From the NCBI RefSeq assembly GCF_040513375.1, contig NZ_JBEVTG010000001.1:248001-312000 (forward strand): a stretch of 64,000 nt of DNA. The letters run 5' to 3'. Shown here piece by piece: positions 41,866-50,481 of this stretch. How positions within the stretch are numbered: position 1 is the stretch's first letter; the number at the start of each line of letters is the position of its first letter. The notes beneath the pieces are model-generated. The model did not search any database. It had not been told where the DNA came from and worked only from the letters and a program-made list of their open reading frames with translations. The translations under genes were made by a program, and so were the position numbers. The DNA comes from Flagellimonas_B algarum (GTDB lineage Bacteria > Bacteroidota > Bacteroidia > Flavobacteriales > Flavobacteriaceae).

Positions 41866-42258
41866 TCAATTTAACTTGTGACTTAGGGAACGGTACCTTT
41901 CAGTGAGCAAACCGCCCAAAACGGCCCCTGCCGAATTGGCCAGTCCGTCCCAGAGGTCGGGGTTTCGATCAACCGGCAAGATGCCTTGCAGGAATTCCAT
42001 CAATATCCCGAAGCCGATCGCAAAGACCACCAAGGCGATAATTCGCATTCGGCGTTTCGCTGTGACGATGCCTTCCTTGATAAAGTGCATCCCTCCGAAC
42101 AAGACCATGACCAAATAAAACACCCCATGTACGACCTTATCCAAATGGGGTATTTCCCAGGAAACACCAACTCCACCCGAAAATGAAAAAAGGCTGGAAC
42201 AGGTCACAAAACCTATCCAGCCATAAAATAGAATAGCGCTGCGATGCTTGTTAAGCAC
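41866..42258 (-). CDS. VanZ-like membrane protein
   Basis: A 130-residue protein with about four membrane helices and the VanZ-like pattern: HLDKVVHGVFYLVMVLFGG near the middle and a late GILMEFLQGILPVDRNPDLWDGLANSAGAVLGGL. VanZ-like proteins occur widely and their function outside teicoplanin resistance is unknown. It starts with GTG at 42258, overlapping the gcvH stop by 8 bp, so the two are co-translated. The gcvH-vanZ linkage is, to my knowledge, common in Flavobacteriia. Confidence 0.88.
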   Translation of the reverse strand: MLNKHRSAILFYGWIGFVTCSSLFSFSGGVGVSWEIPHLDKVVHGVFYLVMVLFGGMHFIKEGIVTAKRRMRIIALVVFAIGFGILMEFLQGILPVDRNPDLWDGLANSAGAVLGGLLTERYRSLSHKLN

Positions 42259-42631
42259 CGATCAATTCTTTGTACGCCGCATCACTCATAAGGTCTTCGA
42301 TTTCGGCACTATCGGAAATCTTGATCTTGATCATCCAGCCTTCACCATAAGGATCCGAGTTTACCTTTTCAGGCTCGTCTTCCAAAGCTTCATTGAACTC
42401 AATGATCTCGCCGCTCAAGGGCAAGAAAAGGTCACTAACGGTCTTGACCGCCTCAACGGTACCGAATACCTCTTCTTTGTCGAGCGTCTCGTCTAAAGTC
42501 TCGACTTCGACATAAACGATATCCCCCAATTCCCCTTGGGCGAAATCAGTGATCCCAACGGTGGCAACATCGCCTTCGATCTTCACCCATTCGTGGTCTT
42601 TGGTGTATTTTAAGTCAGCTGGTAAATTCAT
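42251..42631 (-). CDS. gcvH: Glycine cleavage system H protein
   Basis: A 126-residue cytoplasmic protein that shuttles the aminomethyl group on a lipoyl arm between the P and T proteins. Signatures are KYTKDHEWVKIEGDVATVGIT, then FGTVEAVKTVSDLFLPLSGE with the lipoylated Lys63, and a C-terminal GEGWMIKIKISD. Length and motifs are standard. The P and T genes are not nearby. A consensus promoter lies in the 93-bp gap after sprA. Confidence 0.97.
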   Translation of the reverse strand: MNLPADLKYTKDHEWVKIEGDVATVGITDFAQGELGDIVYVEVETLDETLDKEEVFGTVEAVKTVSDLFLPLSGEIIEFNEALEDEPEKVNSDPYGEGWMIKIKISDSAEIEDLMSDAAYKELIGA

Positions 42632-42654
42632 CGATATGCATTTTTGATGGACAA

Positions 42655-42686
42655 CAAATGTAATGGATCACCCATTTGATTTCAAA
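42655..42686 (-). promoter_or_regulatory. Promoter of gcvH
   Basis: TTTG (42683-42686), a 20-nt spacer and TACATTTG (42655-42662) on the minus strand match the Bacteroidetes consensus at every defined base. The -7 element ends 24 nt before the gcvH ATG. It lies in the intergenic gap after sprA and gives gcvH-vanZ separate control. Confidence 0.72.
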
Positions 42687-42724
42687 GTTTCGCAATCGAA
42701 TTTTCAACAGCTTATGATCAAGTC

Positions 42725-45700
42725 TTAATTGCCGAAATTGTAACGGATGGTGAAACCGGCGTTGATGGTGGTCTGCGGAAAGGCGGTCGACACCTTGAAC
42801 TGTGAAAAGGAATGGTCGTAGAAGAAGAGGGCGTTCAAGCTTTTGCTCAAGGCATAATCTGCGGTGAACTTGATCGACCACAATTCTTGACCCGATGTGA
42901 TCTGGTTGTTGTCGATATCCAGATTTCGGATGATCGTGATGTTGTCACGTAACGAAAGGTCGGCCTTCAAATTCAAATCACCCTTCAGACGGGTACGCTC
43001 GCCCCCGATATTGGTCACGAACTTGACGTCTTTGAAACGGTAACCCAAGCCCAAGGTATAGTTCCTTCCGTTGATCTCGGTCAGTAAATTATTATCGAAA
43101 CTCAAGGATAATGTACGATCCGTGCGAACTTCGGCCAAAACACTCAAGGAGTTCTTCATCTCAAAATCCACTCGCATCAGCGGATTGAATTCATCGGTCA
43201 AGACCACATTGTTGATGATGTCTTCCGGAAGGAAATTACCAGTTTCGGCGTTTACCGGTGGAAGGCCGTCTTTGACCAACTGGACCCGTTCCAAATTGGT
43301 TTGGAAGGAATTGATACTATAGGCGGCACGGTATCCATGGGTCAAGGAGAATCGTTTGAATTTCTTTTTGAACCAACGGTTTTTCATCAAACCGGTATAC
43401 TTGATGTTCCAATTCGGAATGGGGATTTCACGGAAGGCATCCAAATTGACCCGATTGACATCTTGACCGGTATAGGCGGCGAAAAAGGCCGGCAACAATA
43501 CTTCTTGACTGGTCGGCCCGTAGCCATCAGGGAACCCATCGCCATCGGCGTCAATGGTGCTGGCGCCACGATCGGCAACGATACGGTTCGCTATGGTGGT
43601 ACGGTTCGCCTTGAATTCTTCGAAGGTGCTCGAGTCGAATTCGTCACTCTTCCCAAATGCGGTTCCGATCATCACGGTCGAAATACTGAAATTGCCGAAG
43701 TTGTTGCTCAACAAGGGGTTGTATTGCAAACCACCGTTCACAAGGTCAGGAATAACCTCGAAGTTCTCTTGGAAGCTGTTCGAAATCTGCCGATCAGCGG
43801 TCAAATCTATGGTAAGATCCGGGGTGGGTTGTGCGGTAGCCGTTATACTCAATTGCTTGGAGGCGTTTTGCAGGTATTGGGAGTTGAAAGCCGAGAATTC
43901 GGTCAACCAACCTCGTCTTGCCGCTTCAAAGCGCACGTCGGCCTGGCTTCCGAAAACAAAGCCCAATGTAGGCCGTGAGGTACCGATAAACCCGATGCTT
44001 TGGGTATACCCGGGGAGCACCTTCCCACGGTTTTCACTGTAATTCACGTTGACCCGTTTGACCATGGTCACGATATCGATCAAGGTATTGAAGGCCTTAC
44101 TCGTTTTCTTTTTCGGTTTTTCGTCTTCGCCACCTTCCCTGGGGTTACCCGCTTTATCACGACGTACCGGAGCCGTTCGCGTCGGTATTTTGCCATCACG
44201 CTTTTTGAGTCCGATATAATCGTAGAAACTTTGCATTGATAGGTTGGCCGTCAAGTTGTGTGTGCTTGCATTCTGTACGGTGTTCAGCTGTGCACCTTCA
44301 CCCAATTCCTGTTCAGCGACTTCTACCAAGGCATCACCTCCCCGTTGCCAATCAAAATTGCTGGTATAGGTGTATTGGGCATTGATAAAACTCAAGAAAG
44401 GGATTTTGCTGAAAGGCAACTCATAGTTAAGCTGCATTTGTTGCGAGTGCCTGTTCGGTTCCCCGATATCGAAGAAACCATCCCAAAGATCCAAGGCTTG
44501 GTTAATTCCCGAATTCGGGTCTTCATCGATGTTAAAATAGTTCCGAACGATATTGTTGTTCGATGCCGTTAAATTCACACGCAACGATTTGCTCAGGCTA
44601 TAGTTCAAGGCGTACTGCCAGTTGAACAAGTAATTACGCTGCTGTAGCAAGGGCAGATCCAAGGCTTCTACGCCAGGTTCCAAAACATCGCGAAAACGTT
44701 GTTGGTTAAAGGCCCTGTTGTAATTCGCGTTCAACGAAATACTGGTCGGCAAGACATTGAAGTTCAAATCCTTCAGCCACTGCCAGTACCTCCCTGTGAA
44801 CAACGAATCCTTTTTGGCAAAGGGCGCTACCGGGGCCGGTTTGAAATTGTGGTTGTAGACAAAACCGGTATTGACGTTCTGATCCCTAAGATCGGCCACC
44901 TCGAAATCGCGGTGGTTGGTCTCGTTATACGAATAGTTGAAGGTGAAGTTCTCGATATCGTAGAAATTCGCATCGGCCTCCTCACTTCGGTTTTTGCGTA
45001 CCCCGATCAGGTTGATACTGGTACGTTTGGTATAGTCTTCAGCCTGTTCCCTAATAGTCTCGGCATCGGCGGCGGTCTCTGCTGCGGCAATACGATCGTC
45101 CAATTTCAAATCATCATAGACGGGATCGAATTCGGGTGTGATCAGGGTTTCCGAAATCCCGTAGTTAAAGGGGATCTGCAACCCCCATTTTTTCGGAAAG
45201 AGCTGCCCGACATTGACATTGGTCACAACATCATAGGAAAAGGAATCTTCTCGCGAGCGTTCGTTGGGAATCTGATCGATGGTACCGAAGCCTGAAGTAC
45301 TTTTACTAGCCGTGGCGGTCACGTTGGCAAAATCAGCCATATTGGCGTCCAATGCGGCGATGGCGGCCCATCCCCCATTATTGTCCAAACCTGCCAAACG
45401 CAATTCGTTAAACCATACTTCACCCCGGGCCGGCAGGTCGTCAACGTTCTTGATACCGACCATCATGCTACGAATACTTCCCAAAGACGGGTTACCCCGT
45501 ATCCCGATACGCAAGCGCCCCAAAGTTCGTGGTGCGAATTCATCTACCGGAAAGACTTCCCCATCGACCACCTCGTAATAGTTGATTTGATCAAGGGTCT
45601 GTTCGGCAATGCCCAGTGATTTCACTTTGTTCAAATCGCTCAGGGCGATATCGATCTCGTTGACATCGGGCCAAATGATATCAGCAGCTGTCGAACCGAA

Positions 45701-48700
45701 TGGTGTGAATTGCAAGGGCAGTTCGATTTGATAGAAATTTTCCGAGAAATCCGTTCCGATCCGTAGAAATCCGACCAAAGGGGTATCGTCATTCGCATAG
45801 TCACCATCTAAAATTTCCTCAGCATGCATGAACATCTTGATCCTTTGGTACTGTCGCACATCGATGTTCACGTTCTTGAACACCCCTCGTGAATCCTCCG
45901 ATTCTAAATTCTCGACAACGAACGAAAGCGATTGTTCGTTCTGCCTGATGATGGTGTTGTTATTGTTCAGCTGCTCACGGATGACCCCGGGAGGTAACAC
46001 ATAAGGAATCGGTATACGCCCGCTATTCTCTTCGATATTCACGGTGTTCACATCCGTAATGGTACCGTCATCACTGGGATCGTTATCGATATCAGGCTGA
46101 AGTGAGTTCGTGTAGGTCCGCCAATCGCCTCGCACCAAATCAAGCGTGGCGAATCGCAACACCACGTCATCGGTAAAACCGGTGAGGTACATTCTCATAA
46201 AACTGATCGAACGAAAATCAGTGATTCCACCAACGGCATCCGTAAAATCACTCAGCGGGATTTTGTACTGGATCCATCTGCGGTTCAATTCGGTTCCGTT
46301 CGGCAAGGTCGGCGTGATCCCTTCACGGATATCGGTCACATATTGATCGTCGATCGTGGTGTTCGGCCGAATCTGGATGCGGTATTCGTAGTAACTGTTC
46401 ACCGTGTTCATGGTCAAATCACGGTCGATGTCCTCCACATCGGGCAAGGTCGTCGACCCCCTGTCGGTATTGGTCACCGTTACCGGCGAGTTTCCATCGG
46501 GGTTATTGAAATCGATGTAACGCTCTAGAATTCCCCCCTCGCGGTTCAGGTAGTACTGGTAGTTATCCAAGGCAGGGTCTTCTGCCGGACCGTTATAAAT
46601 CTGCGCCTCTTGTTCATCATTGAAACCGTCAAATCCGATATCCTGGGCCAAGCGATTGGTCTCATCGGCATCGAAGGCATAGACCAAGGCTTGAGTCGAT
46701 GGTACTTGACCCCAAATGGTCTGTCGTGGTGTTTCGGTATTCGTGCCACCGGGCAAACCATTTTCATATTGCTTTCGGCCGTCTTTTAAGATATCTTCCG
46801 AAATGTTCCCCAGGTTCAAGACGAGTTCCCCCGAATTGCCGTTCAAGGTTTCCCCATCGACATAGGGATCCAATACCCAAAATTGTACGAACTCCACATT
46901 CGACTGTTCGAAATTGGTACTGCTCAGTGATCGCATGATTCCTGCCCAATTGTCTTGAGGTGTACCGTCAAAAGCCGGATTGGCATTGTACGGCCCTTTT
47001 TGGTTCGGGTAATAGGCCAAATCCAAGGTCCCTTGCACCGTGGTCTGACCTTGGGCGATATCGACCTGCGGAAAGACCTCATCGATGAACACACGGCGGG
47101 TACTGTTCAATGAAATGTCATTATCGGTCACCCCGCCTGGGCGTTGGTTCGTATAGAATATGGGATCGATGGTATACCAGGCCAATTTAGCGCGCTCATA
47201 ACCCACTTCAAGATCTTGCAATCCTGTGGCGAATTCCTCGGGTGGACTCGCCAAACTCCACCCCAAAGAGGAGCGGATATCGATCAAGGCCTGGGCTCCT
47301 TCGAAATCATCGAGGTAGGTCGTCGTTTCCCCTTGGAAATCGGCATTCTTCGGTGAATTCGGTTGTAAAAAGGCGATCTCACCCCGCAACGAGAGGTTCG
47401 ATGGCACATCGGTATCGATGTTCGGTAATTTGTTCGCCAGTCGGGTCAAGAAGGGCAGTTCGGTACTGAAATTCCCGTTTAGACCAAAAATGGTATTGTT
47501 GACCGGCTCGATCCCAAAATTGGATTTTTGGGTCAGCGGGCGTTCGTTCAAATTGAGCAGGGTACCGCCCAAAACAAAATTCTCATTGATTTTATGTTCC
47601 ACATTGATCCCGGTAAACCTTCGGGTCTGCTGGCCGAACACCGCATTATTCTCTACGGAAATGTTGATCGGCGTATTCGATGCTTCCAGACTGGGGTCCA
47701 ATAGTTGTACCGTTCCGGCCTGATAGTTCACCGTATAGTCGATACCTTCTTGCAATTGTCGCCCACCGGCAGTTACCCGAACCGATCCCCTAGGGACGTT
47801 GAAAGCCCCAATCGGAATACCGTTGTTGCCCTGAGACTTGTAGCGCCCCTTAAGCTGAAAACGGTTCTTTTCAGCATCTTGGAGGGAAGCCGCCTTGGTC
47901 TTGGCATACATGTTCCTGAATACATAGCGTTGCTGGTTGGCGTTGTACCCTTGATCGTTCTCCACATCATAGACCCCACCTCCCAAAAGATCGAAAAGGA
48001 ATTCCCCAAAAGGCTCCACTTTGGTGAATATGATGCGACCGCTTTGGGTATCGACGGTAATGCCTGGTACGTAGTCAAAAAAGCCATCACCCCCTGCCTG
48101 CACGTCGTTATATACGTTCAAACGGTCTAAATTGAAGACGTTCAAAAGAATGCGTTCTTCCAAAGGTTTTCCATTGCTCGAGGCCGATGCCGGAAAGGGT
48201 TCGACAGGCGTAATGTAGTTTCTGGGTGTTGGATCGGAATAGAGGATGTTCAGTTTGAAGTCTTCTTGGATCAACTGAAAAGCCCCAGTGGAATAGATGT
48301 TCTTCATCATCAGATCCCAAATCGGATCATCGACATTGGTAATGTTGCTTTTGAGCAATTTCAAAACCAGGGTATTGTTCTCAATGATCGGATTCGCCCC
48401 TCCGGTCACCGTTGTGGCGTCGATACCCCCATTGGCGAATTCACCCACTTGGTAGACATCCCCATTGAAGGTGTACTGAAACGCGACACCCAACACCTCA
48501 TCATTGCTCAAACGTTGATTCAACGAAATGTACCCGAGTTGGGTATCGAATTGGTAATCACGACCCAATTCAAGCTTGCGGGCATTCTCCAATATCGCAT
48601 AATCAAAGCCTTGGTTGGAGGTATAGCCCGGAATATTGAAACCATTGTCGACCGTGGCGATATCGCGGATCGCTCCGGTCAAGGCCCCTCCTGCATCGAT

Positions 48701-49894
48701 CAAGGCGGGATCGTAATCGTTATTGCTGTTCTGTGGCAATCCACCTCCGGCCGAGATGTTGAAAAAGCCCGGTGGGGCAAGTCCTTGCCGCCCGATTCGG
48801 GTCTGTTCGGAAACGGCTTCCCCCAAATCCTGGATGGCGACGACGTTACGCACATTCAAGGTCTGTTGGGTTCGGTTGGTCACCCAGACTTCCAATCGGG
48901 TGATTTGTACTTGACTTTGAATGAAGGGATAGTTTTGAAGGGCATCATCATAACTATCCCTAAAATATTGGGCAAGAAAGAAGTGCTTGTCCTCATCGTA
49001 ATCCAAAGCCGTTAAAGAGTAATCGGTCAGCGTGCCTCCACCTTGGGCCACTACCGTATTGTTCTGTGAACGCTGTTCTGAAAAGACCGCGGTCACCGTG
49101 GTTTTTCCGAATTGCAGTTGGGTCTTGACCCCGAATAGACTTTGCGCCCCCGTAATCAAGGAGCTGTTCAAGGGCATGTTGACGTTACCAATCTCGATTT
49201 TTTGGAGGATATCGTCTTCGGTCGGCGTATAATCCAATTTGACGAGATTCTGAAAATCAAAGGTGGCTTCCGTGTCGTAATTCGCGGTAATCTGAAGGCG
49301 TTCGCCCACTTTACCAAGTAAGCTCAAACTGATACGTTGGTCGAAATCAAAGGAGAGATTGGTCCTGTTTCGGGGAGATAGGGCCGGGTTGTCGTTTTTT
49401 TGCCAAATGACGCCCAGATCCATAGCCACCGATCCCTGAGGGATGACTTCGATAGTATTGCCCCCGAATATCGATTCGAAGAAATTGCTGTTGACATAGA
49501 AATTCGGCAAGAGGTTTTTACGGGCCTCCTCACTTCCTTCCTTTTTACCTGAAAACGCATCGATCTTCTCTTTGAAATACGATTTCATGTTTTCCTTTTT
49601 GACCAGCTCGTAGTATTGCTCGGGCGTCAAAAAAATAGGATAGTCAACATTGTATTCCCCGATGCTCCTGGTATAGACGTAACGATCGATCTTGGGGTCA
49701 TAGGCATATTTCGATACCAGGCTATCGGGATCCTCGAGCAATAACCTGCCCAAAGCGATGCCGGTCTTTACCGAGTCGGTCGCTTGTTCGTTCGTTTCTT
49801 GGGAATGAACCCGAAGAACGAAAGCCAATGCCAATATTAAGAAAACCCCCCAGGATCGTTGCGACCCAGGGAATGGTGATGCCCCTCTTTTCAA
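42725..49894 (-). CDS. sprA: SprA, outer-membrane translocon of the type IX secretion system
   Basis: A 2389-residue protein of the SprA/Sov family. SprA forms the very large (36-strand) outer-membrane barrel through which T9SS cargo leaves the periplasm, and it is needed for gliding in Flavobacterium. A signal region (about 14-32, GVFLILALAFVLRVHSQ) leads into long stretches typical of the family: LSPRNRTNLSFDFDQRISL, DFQNLVKLDYTPTEDDILQ, TYLDDFEGAQALIDIRSSLGW and VWFNELRLAGLDNNGG, ending with a strand closing in RYNFGN. The length agrees with the family (about 2350-2500). The start appears to be a TTG at 49894, as no ATG precedes the signal region. It lies 5 bp after ruvA. Confidence 0.97.
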   Translation of the reverse strand: MKRGASPFPGSQRSWGVFLILALAFVLRVHSQETNEQATDSVKTGIALGRLLLEDPDSLVSKYAYDPKIDRYVYTRSIGEYNVDYPIFLTPEQYYELVKKENMKSYFKEKIDAFSGKKEGSEEARKNLLPNFYVNSNFFESIFGGNTIEVIPQGSVAMDLGVIWQKNDNPALSPRNRTNLSFDFDQRISLSLLGKVGERLQITANYDTEATFDFQNLVKLDYTPTEDDILQKIEIGNVNMPLNSSLITGAQSLFGVKTQLQFGKTTVTAVFSEQRSQNNTVVAQGGGTLTDYSLTALDYDEDKHFFLAQYFRDSYDDALQNYPFIQSQVQITRLEVWVTNRTQQTLNVRNVVAIQDLGEAVSEQTRIGRQGLAPPGFFNISAGGGLPQNSNNDYDPALIDAGGALTGAIRDIATVDNGFNIPGYTSNQGFDYAILENARKLELGRDYQFDTQLGYISLNQRLSNDEVLGVAFQYTFNGDVYQVGEFANGGIDATTVTGGANPIIENNTLVLKLLKSNITNVDDPIWDLMMKNIYSTGAFQLIQEDFKLNILYSDPTPRNYITPVEPFPASASSNGKPLEERILLNVFNLDRLNVYNDVQAGGDGFFDYVPGITVDTQSGRIIFTKVEPFGEFLFDLLGGGVYDVENDQGYNANQQRYVFRNMYAKTKAASLQDAEKNRFQLKGRYKSQGNNGIPIGAFNVPRGSVRVTAGGRQLQEGIDYTVNYQAGTVQLLDPSLEASNTPINISVENNAVFGQQTRRFTGINVEHKINENFVLGGTLLNLNERPLTQKSNFGIEPVNNTIFGLNGNFSTELPFLTRLANKLPNIDTDVPSNLSLRGEIAFLQPNSPKNADFQGETTTYLDDFEGAQALIDIRSSLGWSLASPPEEFATGLQDLEVGYERAKLAWYTIDPIFYTNQRPGGVTDNDISLNSTRRVFIDEVFPQVDIAQGQTTVQGTLDLAYYPNQKGPYNANPAFDGTPQDNWAGIMRSLSSTNFEQSNVEFVQFWVLDPYVDGETLNGNSGELVLNLGNISEDILKDGRKQYENGLPGGTNTETPRQTIWGQVPSTQALVYAFDADETNRLAQDIGFDGFNDEQEAQIYNGPAEDPALDNYQYYLNREGGILERYIDFNNPDGNSPVTVTNTDRGSTTLPDVEDIDRDLTMNTVNSYYEYRIQIRPNTTIDDQYVTDIREGITPTLPNGTELNRRWIQYKIPLSDFTDAVGGITDFRSISFMRMYLTGFTDDVVLRFATLDLVRGDWRTYTNSLQPDIDNDPSDDGTITDVNTVNIEENSGRIPIPYVLPPGVIREQLNNNNTIIRQNEQSLSFVVENLESEDSRGVFKNVNIDVRQYQRIKMFMHAEEILDGDYANDDTPLVGFLRIGTDFSENFYQIELPLQFTPFGSTAADIIWPDVNEIDIALSDLNKVKSLGIAEQTLDQINYYEVVDGEVFPVDEFAPRTLGRLRIGIRGNPSLGSIRSMMVGIKNVDDLPARGEVWFNELRLAGLDNNGGWAAIAALDANMADFANVTATASKSTSGFGTIDQIPNERSREDSFSYDVVTNVNVGQLFPKKWGLQIPFNYGISETLITPEFDPVYDDLKLDDRIAAAETAADAETIREQAEDYTKRTSINLIGVRKNRSEEADANFYDIENFTFNYSYNETNHRDFEVADLRDQNVNTGFVYNHNFKPAPVAPFAKKDSLFTGRYWQWLKDLNFNVLPTSISLNANYNRAFNQQRFRDVLEPGVEALDLPLLQQRNYLFNWQYALNYSLSKSLRVNLTASNNNIVRNYFNIDEDPNSGINQALDLWDGFFDIGEPNRHSQQMQLNYELPFSKIPFLSFINAQYTYTSNFDWQRGGDALVEVAEQELGEGAQLNTVQNASTHNLTANLSMQSFYDYIGLKKRDGKIPTRTAPVRRDKAGNPREGGEDEKPKKKTSKAFNTLIDIVTMVKRVNVNYSENRGKVLPGYTQSIGFIGTSRPTLGFVFGSQADVRFEAARRGWLTEFSAFNSQYLQNASKQLSITATAQPTPDLTIDLTADRQISNSFQENFEVIPDLVNGGLQYNPLLSNNFGNFSISTVMIGTAFGKSDEFDSSTFEEFKANRTTIANRIVADRGASTIDADGDGFPDGYGPTSQEVLLPAFFAAYTGQDVNRVNLDAFREIPIPNWNIKYTGLMKNRWFKKKFKRFSLTHGYRAAYSINSFQTNLERVQLVKDGLPPVNAETGNFLPEDIINNVVLTDEFNPLMRVDFEMKNSLSVLAEVRTDRTLSLSFDNNLLTEINGRNYTLGLGYRFKDVKFVTNIGGERTRLKGDLNLKADLSLRDNITIIRNLDIDNNQITSGQELWSIKFTADYALSKSLNALFFYDHSFSQFKVSTAFPQTTINAGFTIRYNFGN

Positions 49895-49899
49895 ACTTG

Positions 49900-50481
49900 T
49901 TATAAATTTTTCAGCGCCTGCTTAATAATGCCCTCGACGCTAAGCGAAGTGTCTTGTGAAAGTACCTTGTCGACGACCTTTTCAGATTGCCTTCTGGCAA
50001 AACCAAGAACTTCTAAAGCAGATAACGCTTCTTCTTTGGTAGTATTGTTCGAAACGGGGGAAACTTCGTCCATATCCTGGACTTTAAGAATTTTGTCTTT
50101 CAAGTCCAAAATTACACGCTGGGCGGTTTTGGCTCCGATACCCTTTACCCCCTGTATCGTCGGTACATCGCCATGGGCAATGGCGTCTTTGACCTGTTGT
50201 GGACTTAGGGACGAAAGCATCGTTCGGGCAGTGCTTGCCCCGATGCCTGAAACTGAGAGTAATAACCTAAATATTTCGCGTTCGGTCTTTTCGGCAAAAC
50301 CGAATAACGTATGGGCATCTTCACGGACCTGCAAGTGGGTGAATAACAAGATCAGTTCTTCATCCTTTAACAAGGAAAAGGTGTGCAATGAAATGTTGCA
50401 GAAGTATCCGACGCCTCCGCAATCAATGATCACATAGGTCGGATTTTTTTCAACCAGCTTGCCTCGAAGTTGTGTGATCAT
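49900..50481 (-). CDS. ruvA: Holliday junction branch-migration protein RuvA
   Basis: A 193-residue protein. RuvA tetramers hold a Holliday junction open while RuvB drives branch migration. It has an OB-fold domain (about 1-62, MITQLRGKLVEKNPTYVII), tandem HhH domains (about 70-140, LLSVSGIGASTARTML and IQGVKGIGAKTAQRVILDLK) and a C-terminal RuvB-contacting domain (about 150-193, EALSALEVLGFARRQSEKV). The ATG overlaps the maeB stop by 4 bp. The partner ruvB lies 6 kb away on the same strand. Confidence 0.98.
   Translation of the reverse strand: MITQLRGKLVEKNPTYVIIDCGGVGYFCNISLHTFSLLKDEELILLFTHLQVREDAHTLFGFAEKTEREIFRLLLSVSGIGASTARTMLSSLSPQQVKDAIAHGDVPTIQGVKGIGAKTAQRVILDLKDKILKVQDMDEVSPVSNNTTKEEALSALEVLGFARRQSEKVVDKVLSQDTSLSVEGIIKQALKNL

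Noticed and set aside
43301..49015. Several plus-strand open frames of 200-250 codons opposite sprA (for example 43301-43978 and 48266-49015)
   Set aside because: They lie antisense within a well-supported single large gene, and their translations show no domain or signal peptide.
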